A stretch of 6,572 bases of DNA from Bryobacterales bacterium (GCA_003164075.1 PLRZ01000054.1:1-6572), one strand, 5' to 3'. Shown: positions 1 to 6,460, counted from the stretch's first letter. The notes: generated by a model from the letters alone, not told the origin. Program-made: numbers and translations.

Positions 1-2
1 TG

Positions 3-167
3 GCGCTGGAACGGGAGCGAATTAACTTCGAATTCCCGCCCGGAATACCTCTGGCCGAAGAATTCGAGCCCGCGGGCAGCATCCCCCTGGTCGGGTATCC
101 CGCATCAGTGCGAAATGGGATGGCGATTGTGCACGCAGCGCTGGAGAAGGCGAAGAGGAATGGCTGA
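3..167 (+). CDS. C-terminal end of an unidentified protein (partial)
   Basis: An open frame enters from the left edge (first whole codon at 3) and ends at TGA 165-167, giving 54 residues. The tail is rich in Pro, Gly and Glu (PPGIPLAEEF, then GSIPLVGYPASVRNG) and finishes in a charged helix-like stretch (AALEKAKRNG). The composition looks like genuine protein, and the stop codon sits 8 bp into the next gene, as expected for a coupled operon partner. I do not recognise the family from this fragment. By position it should belong to the same polysaccharide cluster as the genes downstream, for example a biosynthetic or transferase enzyme, but nothing in the visible part shows a function. There is no transmembrane segment or signal in the visible part. 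Confidence 0.6.
   Translation, partial: ALERERINFEFPPGIPLAEEFEPAGSIPLVGYPASVRNGMAIVHAALEKAKRNG
145..150 (+). promoter_or_regulatory. Ribosome binding site that favours the ATG at 160
   Basis: AGAAGG lies 9 nt before the ATG at 160. The purine-rich run continues up to the start codon. The in-frame ATG at 115 lies deep inside the upstream coding sequence and would overlap it by 53 bp, so 160 is the preferred start of the flippase. Confidence 0.55.
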
Positions 168-1554
168 GGAGCGCGCGGTACCGGGTTCGAGCGGACTTTC
201 GCTCCTGGACAGCCTTGAACCGGCTGCGCATGTGCGGAAAGAATCTGGCCGTACCCCATTTGGTCGGGTTGGGAGCACGCTCACTCAAGGGCGCAATCGA
301 CGAATCGTTTTTTCCGCAGGCGCCGGAGCGATTCAACGATTGTTGCAGGCTGCCTGCACTCTGTTGATCATGCCGCTGCTGATCAAGGTTCTAGGCCCTG
401 CTCAATTTGGAGTATGGGGTGCTGCGGCCTCCCTTGCGTGGCTTGCCGGACTTGTGGACCTCGGAGTAGGCTCTGCGCTGGTGACACTGGTTGCCGAAGC
501 GACTGCTCTTCATCGAGACGAGGAAGCACGCCAACATGTAACCGGCGCCATAGTCATCGGCGCCGGGTTGGGAACTCTCATTCTGATAGCGGCAAACCTG
601 GTGCCATCCTTGCAAGCCAAAGGCGGGGTTTATCTCATCGCGGTCGTCGGTCTGGCGGTGAACTTGCCCTTAAGTGGAGCAAACAGCGTCTGGCTGGCGT
701 TGCAGAAGGGATATGTGGCGGGCTTTTGGGAACTGTTGCAGACCCTGTTGACGACAGCGGGTCTGCTCGCTGCCGCTCTGGTTTCGAGGGACGTGCGCGT
801 ATATGTGGCCACGGTCTATGGCGGCTTGGTGCTCGCTAATCTTGGGAGTCTCACGCACCTGATGTTGCAGCATCCGGAACTGCGGCCGAGCGGCTTGGCG
901 GGTACGCAGAAGGCGGCGCGGCGCCTGGCAACGAAGGGCATGTTGTTCTGCGCTCTGAGCGCGGCTGGAGGCCTTTCCTACTTATTGGACAACGTGTTTG
1001 CCTTACAGCTTCTGGGGCCCGAGGCGTCGGCGCGAATGACTGTGGTGCTGCGAATCTGCATGGCCACCGCTGGGGTTCTGGCGGTGATCTCCCAGCCGTT
1101 GTGGCCGGCGTTTACAGAAGCGGCGGCTACGGCCGACATGCCCTGGATCCGCCGGAGCCTGGTGCACGGGGCGATTGTATTGGTGGGCGCCGCCACTGCC
1201 GGGGCCGCTTTCCTGTTGACCGTTGGCGGTCCGTTATTGCGGTGGTGGCTCGGCCCCAACCTGGGAATCGGCCGCGACGTGTTGTGGGCCATGTCAGCTT
1301 GGATTGTGGCAGTGGCTTTGGTCCGTATGCCGACCCTCTTCCTCAATGCCATTTCAGTCATCCGTTTCCAAGTACTTGTTGTTACGGCCGCGACCCTGGG
1401 GGCTATCGCATTGAAATTCCTCTGGGCCCGGCATTTCGGTATAGCGGGCATCCTTTGGGGCACGACCTTCACCCTTTTGTTGGTTTGTCCGGCACTGGTA
1501 TGGCGCATGGGCCGCTGGGCGAAGGAACTCCACGGTTTCTGGTGGAACGTATGA
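160..1554 (+). CDS. Wzx-like polysaccharide flippase (MOP/PST superfamily membrane protein)
   Basis: Predicted inner-membrane transporter that flips lipid-linked sugar repeat units to the periplasmic face. The 464-residue chain has about 12 hydrophobic segments between residues ~55 and ~447, the usual number and length for Wzx/RfbX-type MOP exporters. Family-like traits include the first helix region ending IMPLLIKVLGPAQFGVWG (the GxxxFG-type turn after TM1), an acidic residue in a membrane segment (LAGLVDLGVGSAL), and the segment ISQPLWPAFTEA near residues 310-321, which recurs in O-antigen flippases. About 45 hydrophilic residues precede the first helix, which is long for the family. A GTG at 232 would shorten this but has no visible ribosome binding site. 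The start overlaps the upstream stop by 8 bp, and the end overlaps the glycosyltransferase start by 4 bp (ATGA). The transported substrate cannot be told from sequence. The family is confident; the exact start is less so. Confidence 0.88.
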   Translation: MAEERAVPGSSGLSLLDSLEPAAHVRKESGRTPFGRVGSTLTQGRNRRIVFSAGAGAIQRLLQAACTLLIMPLLIKVLGPAQFGVWGAAASLAWLAGLVDLGVGSALVTLVAEATALHRDEEARQHVTGAIVIGAGLGTLILIAANLVPSLQAKGGVYLIAVVGLAVNLPLSGANSVWLALQKGYVAGFWELLQTLLTTAGLLAAALVSRDVRVYVATVYGGLVLANLGSLTHLMLQHPELRPSGLAGTQKAARRLATKGMLFCALSAAGGLSYLLDNVFALQLLGPEASARMTVVLRICMATAGVLAVISQPLWPAFTEAAATADMPWIRRSLVHGAIVLVGAATAGAAFLLTVGGPLLRWWLGPNLGIGRDVLWAMSAWIVAVALVRMPTLFLNAISVIRFQVLVVTAATLGAIALKFLWARHFGIAGILWGTTFTLLLVCPALVWRMGRWAKELHGFWWNV

Positions 1555-2552
1555 CGCCGCGCCTGACAATCGCCATTCCCACGGTAAACCGCGCGGGACT
1601 GCTCAGCCGCGCGATCGAGAGCGCGCTGGCGCAAACCTCGCCGGACATCGAGATTCTGGTCTCCGACAACGGGTCGACGGATGAAACTCCGGCTGTCATG
1701 AACCGCTACGCCGGACGAGGTCTGCGGACCTTTCGTCACGAGAAAACGGTGAACGCGGCAAGACACGGTCAATTCCTGATGGAACAGGCGCACGGTGAGT
1801 ATTTTCTCGGATTGTCCGACGATGACTTTCTCGAGCCTGAATTCGCCGTTGAGGTGCTCGCCCTGTTCGATCGACACCCGGAACTCTCCTTCGTCTACAC
1901 GGGATGTGCGGTGCACTACGAAGACTGCCTGGTGCCCGCTGTAGTCGGGCCGCCAACCGAACCCGGCCTGGCGTTCCTCGCAGCCCACTATGCCGACCGC
2001 CGCGAAGTATCCTGGTGTGCCTGTGTAACGCGACTTCGGGACTTACGGGAATTGGGGCCTCAGCCGGATGACCGCATACTGGGCGACATGTACTTCTGGA
2101 CCAAGTTGGCGCTTCGGGGACCGGTAGGCTGCGTTCCGCGCGTGCTCTCGCATTACATTCTCCTGCGGTCCCAAAACGACAACATCTCACACGGCACGCC
2201 ACCGTTAGTCTGGGCGCGCGAGGCGCAACTGTTGGCGGACGAGGTCCTCGATGGAGCGCGTCGGGCCGGTGCAGACAACGGTTACTGCTCGCGCCTGCGC
2301 TCCGACAGCCGGCGTCATATCGCCCGCTCCACTGCCAACCAGTTCATCTGGAGTCGTCTGCGGGGCGCCAGCGCAATGCGAGCGTGGGGCTGGGTTGCGA
2401 GCTGTCTTCCGTATCTATCGTCGAGCCCGACGGCTTGGAGCCGCCTGATCGCCGCTCTCCTGCTTCCGCGAGGAACGTTGAGACATCTTCTTATGTCAAG
2501 CGTTGCTAAACTCTCGAGACAACCTGCTACGGACAAATGTAATGAGTCTTGA
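1551..2552 (+). CDS. Family 2 glycosyltransferase (GT-A fold)
   Basis: Transfers a sugar from a nucleotide-sugar donor to a growing glycan or lipid-linked acceptor at the cytoplasmic face of the membrane. The protein has 333 residues. The N-terminal Rossmann-like half carries the GT2 signature: LTIAIPTVNRAGLLSRAIES at residues 5-24, the donor-binding VSDNGSTDET at 37-46 (D39) and the metal-binding LSDDDFLEPEF at 88-98 (D90-D92). An acidic site in LGDMYFWTKLALRG near D179 is the likely catalytic base of this inverting family. The C-terminal ~100 residues are less conserved, basic and partly hydrophobic (AALLLPRGTL near 301-310), and may sit against the membrane. The start is the ATG in the ATGA overlap with the flippase, which puts the conserved first strand at residue 5. 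The end overlaps the methyltransferase by 11 bp. The specific sugar donor and acceptor are not deducible. Confidence 0.9.
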   Translation: MTPRLTIAIPTVNRAGLLSRAIESALAQTSPDIEILVSDNGSTDETPAVMNRYAGRGLRTFRHEKTVNAARHGQFLMEQAHGEYFLGLSDDDFLEPEFAVEVLALFDRHPELSFVYTGCAVHYEDCLVPAVVGPPTEPGLAFLAAHYADRREVSWCACVTRLRDLRELGPQPDDRILGDMYFWTKLALRGPVGCVPRVLSHYILLRSQNDNISHGTPPLVWAREAQLLADEVLDGARRAGADNGYCSRLRSDSRRHIARSTANQFIWSRLRGASAMRAWGWVASCLPYLSSSPTAWSRLIAALLLPRGTLRHLLMSSVAKLSRQPATDKCNES

Positions 2553-3522
2553 CATCTGTCCGAACTGCGATTCGCGCGATATTCTGGTACGTAGCGGAGG
2601 CCGGCTTCTCCCCTTCTTCATCAAGCGCGTATTTGCCATTGAGCCACCCACTATAGCCGCCTTCCTGCCACGTCGTTTTGGCGCAGGGTTTGCAGGACTG
2701 ATACGCAACATCCCCATCCTCTCCTTATTGGGACAGTACCGGCCGCTGGATTGCGAGATACTGATCTGCGCCACGTGCGACTTCGTCTGTCCGGCTCTCA
2801 ATTTGCCGGACTCTCAACTGCTAGGTCTCTATCGTGATTACCGCTCCGCATCATACAATCGGGAGCGATGCGAGTATGAGCCATCATATCGCAGAGTAGC
2901 GGACTCCGTGGGGAAGTTACCCGCCGAACACCAGGCTCGCATGGCGCACGTCGACAGGTTTCTCATGAATGTGCCGGGTATTGCGTCAATTCGTGACGTG
3001 CTGGATTTTGCCGGTGCCGACGGCAGCTTCATTCCTACAGAATTGCGCCGGTGCCACTGCACCGTGTACGAAGTCTCGGATGAGCGTCCCTGCCGGCCGG
3101 AGATTTCCAAAGTCAGCGAAATTACACAGCTAGGAATGTTCGACTATATTCAAGTCTGCCATTTGCTGGAGCATGTCCGTCATCCCAAACAACTGATGAA
3201 GTCCGTCATACAGCATGCCTCGCCGGGCGCACTGGTCTATATCGAAGTTCCCAAGGAAGCCACGGAACACCGGGTGGAAGCCTTGCGCGGCGGCGGCGAG
3301 ACCTTCCTGGTGCATGAGCACATCAACCTGTACACGGAGGCGTCTTTGTCCGCATTGGTGGAGGCTATCGGGCTTACCCTGCTCAAGATGGAGAGCAGGG
3401 CACTGGATATGGGATGGTGCCGTGCTACCGTGCTGTCGGCCGTGGCTGTCAACCGACACGCCGGAGCTTTCGGTGACCATATTCGTGTAGAGAGCAAGTC
3501 ACCGCGGAGAAACAGAACATGA
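2542..3522 (+). CDS. Class I SAM-dependent methyltransferase with N-terminal zinc-finger-like region
   Basis: Predicted to move a methyl group from S-adenosylmethionine to a sugar or glycan-linked substrate. The protein has 326 residues. The N-terminal part holds two CxxC pairs, C6/C9 (CPNCDSRD) and C76/C79 (CATCDF), spaced as in methyltransferases that bind a structural zinc. The SAM fold follows: motif I VLDFAGADGSF at 153-163, an acidic end of strand 2 at VYEVSDERP, and CHLLEHVRHPKQLM around 206-219, typical of the Methyltransf_23 type. Then come ALVYIEVPKE and the family-typical EHINLYTEASLSAL. Motif I has Ala where the first Gly of GxGxG is usual, a mild change. ATG 2542 is chosen because it places CPNC next to the N terminus; a TTG at 2503 would add 13 residues with no family support. 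Its end overlaps the radical SAM gene by 4 bp. Substrate unknown; O-, N- or C-methylation cannot be separated here. Confidence 0.85.
   Translation: MSLDICPNCDSRDILVRSGGRLLPFFIKRVFAIEPPTIAAFLPRRFGAGFAGLIRNIPILSLLGQYRPLDCEILICATCDFVCPALNLPDSQLLGLYRDYRSASYNRERCEYEPSYRRVADSVGKLPAEHQARMAHVDRFLMNVPGIASIRDVLDFAGADGSFIPTELRRCHCTVYEVSDERPCRPEISKVSEITQLGMFDYIQVCHLLEHVRHPKQLMKSVIQHASPGALVYIEVPKEATEHRVEALRGGGETFLVHEHINLYTEASLSALVEAIGLTLLKMESRALDMGWCRATVLSAVAVNRHAGAFGDHIRVESKSPRRNRT
3506..3510 (+). promoter_or_regulatory. Ribosome binding site of the radical SAM gene
   Basis: GGAGA ends 8 nt before the ATG at 3519, inside the last codons of the methyltransferase gene. It is the clearest Shine-Dalgarno match in the left operon and supports the ATGA-overlap start. 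Confidence 0.55.
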
Positions 3523-4772
3523 TAGGACAATGTCCAACGAACACACCGATCAAAGGCCAGACCTCCAAGAAGTTGGTGAAATCCTGCAAATACATCGAGA
3601 CCGGCTCGTATTTCGCGCCGGAAGGAGTGCGCTGCTGTGTTCACGGGTACATCTCATCGCCCGTCATCATCACAGCCGATGAAATCAGAAACAACACCGC
3701 TATTTACGATCTGGTGGTTCGAAGAAGGCAGGAGCTCTTTGCGGCTGTCAACGGCTTGACCGATGGACCGACAGGTTCGTGCTTAACCTGCGACCACCTC
3801 AAGGAAAAGAACTTCAAAGACGTTAACTTTGAACACCTCGGCGGAGAGCCGCTGCCCGGCAGCATGGGCATACAACATTACACACAGTGCAATGAACGCT
3901 GCGCGTACTGTCCATATACGCGTGACAACAACTTCGTCGGACCGCAATACGACGTACTCGGCTATCTGGAGCAATTTAGAAAGAGAGGAAAACTAAGAGG
4001 CGATAACTGGATCGATTTCAGTGGCGGAGAGCCGGCAATGCTCCAGAACCTGGATGAGATGTTGAATTATTTTTTGAGCAACAAGTTGGGGACGGTCGTA
4101 GTCTACTCTAACGCCTCCATGTACAGTCAGCGCATCTATGATGCCCTCAAGAAGAATGCAATTATTCTGACGACATCTCTCGACACCGGCGTGGCATCCA
4201 CATATAGAAAACTGAGAGGAGCAGATGTCTACTCCCGGGTCATTGGGAACCTGATCAGGTACCGGAACAGTGGAACCAGCGGACTGTGGCTGAAGTACGT
4301 AATCTGCGATATGAATAGAACAGAAGACGACCTATGGAGCTTCATCCTGGCAGTGCTCGCCATAAAACCCAACAAGGTGATGATCTGTCCGGAGTTTCCA
4401 TTAGGCGACAAGAGCATAGCGGATGAAACCGTCGTGTTTGCAGCGCGATTGTGGTACCTCTTGGAGAAGTTCACCGGCTTGGTGCCACTCGATTACACGA
4501 CCGCGTTCAAGGACTCCAGACACGAAAAGTATCGCACAGATCTAAAGAGCTTTCTTCGAAGGCTGAAGAGTCAAAGACCAATTGACAACGAATACAGGCT
4601 CAAAGAACGCGATTTGGTGCGCGCTTCAATGAACGGCCTGATCAGGGTTAGGGATCGGGTATTGCACAGTAGTGCGCGGGGGCGTATCTTGCCGGATGGA
4701 AGCGACCGCTTAAGAATTGCGAAAGCCGCATGGAGAAGAACCTTCGGGCGAATTCCCTTTTTAAAGACGTAG
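3519..4772 (+). CDS. Radical SAM enzyme with extra N-terminal cysteines
   Basis: Predicted [4Fe-4S] enzyme that cleaves SAM to a 5'-deoxyadenosyl radical. The protein has 417 residues. The cluster motif CNERCAYC is at 124-131 (C124, C128, C131; CxxxCxxC with the aromatic residue before the last Cys). The SAM-amino-group motif FSGGEP is at 167-172, and TTSLDTGVASTYRKLRG at 218-234 matches strand 4 and after in this superfamily. The ~120 residues before the core are unusual: they contain C5, C23, C39-C40 (GVRCCVHG) and C88/C91 (SCLTC), enough to hold an auxiliary Fe-S cluster. Only C263 and C290 follow the core, so a classical C-terminal SPASM domain is absent. The C terminus is basic. GC is lower than in neighbours and AGA/AGG arginine codons are common (for example around 3977-4000). 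It is the last gene of the operon. The reaction is unknown; by context it may modify a sugar, glycolipid or glycan-linked group. Confidence 0.88.
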   Translation: MIGQCPTNTPIKGQTSKKLVKSCKYIETGSYFAPEGVRCCVHGYISSPVIITADEIRNNTAIYDLVVRRRQELFAAVNGLTDGPTGSCLTCDHLKEKNFKDVNFEHLGGEPLPGSMGIQHYTQCNERCAYCPYTRDNNFVGPQYDVLGYLEQFRKRGKLRGDNWIDFSGGEPAMLQNLDEMLNYFLSNKLGTVVVYSNASMYSQRIYDALKKNAIILTTSLDTGVASTYRKLRGADVYSRVIGNLIRYRNSGTSGLWLKYVICDMNRTEDDLWSFILAVLAIKPNKVMICPEFPLGDKSIADETVVFAARLWYLLEKFTGLVPLDYTTAFKDSRHEKYRTDLKSFLRRLKSQRPIDNEYRLKERDLVRASMNGLIRVRDRVLHSSARGRILPDGSDRLRIAKAAWRRTFGRIPFLKT

Positions 4773-4778
4773 AGGCGT

Positions 4779-4813
4779 GCGAGTGGGACTGATTACCTTG
4801 TCTTCCCACACGT
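4779..4813 (+). repeat. Weak inverted repeat after the radical SAM gene
   Basis: GTGGGA (4783-4788) and TCCCAC (4804-4809) are perfect complements around a 15-nt loop. Two further pairs and one G-T pair flank them beyond an A-A mismatch. It lies 6 bp after the radical SAM stop, between convergent genes, where a terminator would be expected. No T-run follows, so it is not a classical intrinsic terminator. It could be a weak transcript end or chance. Confidence 0.25.
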
Positions 4814-4816
4814 CAA

Positions 4817-4847
4817 GCGGAGGCTCCTAGGGTGAGAGGCGGAGGCT
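4817..4847. repeat. Two copies of a 9-bp direct repeat
   Basis: GCGGAGGCT occurs at 4817-4825 and again at 4839-4847, 22 bp apart, in the convergent intergenic region. The surrounding bases are similar but not identical. It is too short to identify with any known element and has no evident function. Confidence 0.4.
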
Positions 4848-4873
4848 TATGCTGGAGGCCGGCGCGGCAAGAG

Positions 4874-4950
4874 AGCCAATAGCCAAGAGCTAACCGCTAA
4901 CCGCTAACCGCTACGAGCTGAAAGCTGTCCGCCGATCGCTGAAAGCTCCC
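4874..4950. repeat. Degenerate heptanucleotide tandem repeat, 11 units
   Basis: From 4874 the sequence divides without gaps into eleven 7-bp units. All eleven begin with A or C followed by GC, and the loose consensus is (A/C)GC(T/C)(A/G)A(C/A). The middle units are the most regular: CGCTAAC at 4895-4901 and again at 4902-4908, preceded by AGCTAAC. Outer units vary at positions 4-7 (for example AGCCAAT at 4874, AGCTGAA at 4916, CGCTGAA at 4937). The phase is lost outside 4874-4950. The right half lies inside the 3' end of rdgB and encodes its last ~13 residues. Such 7-bp tandem repeats can change length by slippage, and here that would alter the rdgB C terminus. Confidence 0.8.
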
Positions 4951-5540
4951 TCCAGCATGGCCCGCAACGCCTGCCCTCGATGGCTCACGGCGAACTTCCG
5001 GTCGTCACTCGCCTCACCGAACGTACATCCCACCTGCGGGCTGAAGAATAGCGGATCGTACCCGAAGCCTCCCGCGCCGCGAGGCTCGTCAAGGATGATT
5101 CCTTCCACCGCGCCGCGCCACACTCCCCGCAGTTGCCCGCCGTCCGCCAATGCGATGGCGCACACGAAGCGCGCGGTACGAATTTCCACGCCGCGCATTC
5201 TTTCGAGCAGCAGGCGATTATTGGCCTCGTCGACGGGCAGCGGCGGGCCCGCCACCGGCGGATGCATCAGCGAGAATCGCGCTGAAAAGACTCCCGGCGC
5301 GCCATGGAGCGCGTCCACTTCCAGGCCGGAATCGTCCGCGAAAAGCAGGCCGGAGGCGTGGCGGCCGTAGTGGAGCGCCTTGATGACGGCGTTGTCTTCG
5401 AAAGTGCTTCCGTCTTCCACGCACGGCACAATCTCTTTATAGCCGGGCAGCAGTTCGATCTCTACCGGCGCCAGCCCCGCCGCCAGACGGAATTCCCGCA
5501 GTTTGCCGGGGTTGCCGGTGGCACACTGAAGCCGGATCAA
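4911..5540 (-). CDS. rdgB: RdgB/HAM1-family non-canonical purine NTP pyrophosphatase
   Basis: Cytoplasmic house-cleaning enzyme that hydrolyses dITP, dXTP/XTP and ITP to the monophosphate plus PPi, keeping deaminated purines out of DNA and RNA. The protein has 209 residues, close to the usual ~200. Visible motifs: [12 protein letters not shown] at 6-17 (substrate-binding T/S-x-N-x-x-K), [17 protein letters not shown] at 67-83 with catalytic Asp near D70, SARFS at 86-90, [10 protein letters not shown] at 157-166 (base recognition) and SHRGQAL at 186-192. The likely start is TTG (5540-5538), which overlaps the rph stop by 4 bp; no ATG or GTG lies suitably near and the family motif begins at once. 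The last ~13 residues ([11 protein letters not shown] and just before) lie beyond the conserved core and are encoded by the heptanucleotide repeat. It is the last gene of the leftward operon and converges on the radical SAM gene. Confidence 0.95.
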   Translation of the reverse strand: MIRLQCATGNPGKLREFRLAAGLAPVEIELLPGYKEIVPCVEDGSTFEDNAVIKALHYGRHASGLLFADDSGLEVDALHGAPGVFSARFSLMHPPVAGPPLPVDEANNRLLLERMRGVEIRTARFVCAIALADGGQLRGVWRGAVEGIILDEPRGAGGFGYDPLFFSPQVGCTFGEASDDRKFAVSHRGQALRAMLEGAFSDRRTAFSS

Positions 5541-6253
5541 ATCGCCGCAACCTTCTTCTGGATTTCGATGAGCTGCGCGATGCCCACGCGCGCCAGTTCG
5601 ATGAGACTGGCCATCTGGGCATCGTCGAAGGCGGCATGCTCGGCCGTGGCCTGCACTTCGACGAACTTTCCCGCTCCGGTCATCACCACGTTCATGTCGA
5701 CATCGGCGCGCGAGTCCTCTTCGTAGCAGAGATCCAGCATCGGAATACCGCCTACGATGCCCACGCTGGTGGCGGCCACGTAATCGCGCAAGGGCACCGA
5801 CTTGAGCGCGCCGAAATCCACCATGCGCTTCAGGGCCAGCGCCAGCGCCACGAAAGCGCCGGTAATGGAGGCGGTGCGCGTGCCTCCGTCGGCTTGCAGG
5901 ACGTCGCAATCGATCAGCACCGTTCGTTCCCCCAGCGCGGCGGTATCGACGACGGCCCGCATGGAGCGGCCGATGAGGCGCTGGATTTCGTGGGTGCGTC
6001 CCGAGGCGCGTCCCTTGGTGACTTCGCGCGGGGTGCGCTTGGCGGTAGAGCGCGGCAGCATGGAATATTCCGCGCTGACCCACCCTTTGCCGGAATTGCG
6101 CAGGAACGGCGGCACGCTGTCTTCCACCGTGGCGGCGCATAGCACGTGGGTGTTCCCCACTTTGATTAGGGCCGAGCCTTCGGCGGTCATCAGATAGCCG
6201 GTGATAATTTCCACGGGCCGCATGTCGCCGGGCTGAGAGTTATGGTTTCGCAT
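5537..6253 (-). CDS. rph: Ribonuclease PH
   Basis: Phosphate-dependent 3'-5' exoribonuclease that trims the 3' ends of tRNA precursors and other stable RNA; it acts as a hexamer in the cytoplasm. The protein has 238 residues, the normal family length, and is full length. Signature segments are all present: [18 protein letters not shown] at 10-27, [19 protein letters not shown] at 33-51, [14 protein letters not shown] at 57-70, and [20 protein letters not shown] at 81-100 with the conserved R86. Next come [19 protein letters not shown] at 115-133 with the phosphate-binding R126, and [16 protein letters not shown] at 178-193 with the metal-binding D180 and D186. The ATG at 6253 starts 6 nt after the stop of the small membrane protein. 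No strong ribosome binding site is visible, so it may be translated by coupling. The stop overlaps the rdgB TTG start. Confidence 0.97.
   Translation of the reverse strand: MRNHNSQPGDMRPVEIITGYLMTAEGSALIKVGNTHVLCAATVEDSVPPFLRNSGKGWVSAEYSMLPRSTAKRTPREVTKGRASGRTHEIQRLIGRSMRAVVDTAALGERTVLIDCDVLQADGGTRTASITGAFVALALALKRMVDFGALKSVPLRDYVAATSVGIVGGIPMLDLCYEEDSRADVDMNVVMTGAGKFVEVQATAEHAAFDDAQMASLIELARVGIAQLIEIQKKVAAI
5551..5557 (-). promoter_or_regulatory. Ribosome binding site supporting the TTG start of rdgB
   Basis: On the - strand AAGAAGG lies 10 nt before the TTG at 5540-5538, within the last codons of rph. It supports TTG as the rdgB start and coupling with rph termination. Confidence 0.45.
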
Positions 6254-6259
6254 GAATCG

Positions 6260-6406
6260 TTAATTGCCCGAAGAGGATTTCATCACAAAAAAGAGCAGGA
6301 GCATCACCCCTGCAATGGCGAGAACCACCAGGATTACACAGGAAATGGCGCCCTGTGGGGCTGGTGCGGTCTTTTTCTTCGCTCTGGCCGGCCGGAACTT
6401 CGCCAT
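6260..6406 (-). CDS. 48-residue single-pass membrane protein of unknown function
   Basis: A small open frame runs from ATG (6406-6404) to TAA (6262-6260), ending 6 nt before the rph start. The protein has a strongly basic N terminus (MAKFRPARAKKK), a Thr/Ala/Pro linker, one hydrophobic segment at about residues 21-42 (ISCVILVVLAIAGVMLLLFF) and a short polar tail (KSSSGN). Such a sharp three-part layout is unlikely by chance, and the spacing to rph fits an operon. The Lys/Arg cluster predicts a cytoplasmic N terminus with the tail outside. It does not look like a signal peptide of a secreted protein because nothing follows the helix. No ribosome binding site is clear. I recall similar short proteins beside rph in acidobacteria, but cannot verify this here. 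Function unknown; being first in the operon, it may affect rph translation. Confidence 0.72.
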   Translation of the reverse strand: MAKFRPARAKKKTAPAPQGAISCVILVVLAIAGVMLLLFFVMKSSSGN

Positions 6407-6454
6407 ACATGCGATGGTAGCACCGGGTGCGGCACGCTCATCGCGCCGTGGCTC

Positions 6455-6460
6455 TACAAT
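6455..6460 (+). promoter_or_regulatory. Possible -10 element for gatB in the divergent spacer
   Basis: TACAAT, one base from the sigma70-type TATAAT consensus, lies 11 nt before the gatB ATG in the 65-bp spacer between the divergent operons (6407-6471). No convincing -35 box is seen at the right distance. If used, transcription would start about 5 nt before the ATG, giving an almost leaderless mRNA. The reverse strand of the same spot reads TATTGT, a poorer match for the leftward operon. Confidence 0.3.

Noticed and set aside
115..159. An earlier ATG start for the flippase
   Set aside because: It adds 15 Arg/Trp-rich residues that read the upstream gene in a different frame. ATG 160 has a better ribosome binding site and the usual short overlap.
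978..1988. A 336-residue open frame on the - strand across the flippase and glycosyltransferase genes
   Set aside because: It lies antisense to two well-supported genes. Its translation is Arg/Gln/Ser/Thr-rich with no recognisable motif, as expected from the complement of GC-rich coding DNA.
4779..4813. Rho-independent terminator
   Set aside because: The perfect stem is only 6 bp, the loop is 15 nt and no T-tract follows, so it is listed only as an inverted repeat.
4874..4950. CRISPR array
   Set aside because: The units are 7 bp, contiguous and without spacers, and there are no cas genes.
5541..6140. A long N-terminal extension of rdgB on the - strand, in frame with it
   Set aside because: The translation before 5540 is Arg/His/Gly-rich and is the shifted frame of rph, which is clearly the real gene there. 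The RdgB motifs begin only after 5540.
5636..6142. A 168-residue + strand open frame opposite rph
   Set aside because: It is a GC-rich shadow of rph, rich in His/Gly/Arg, with no family features.
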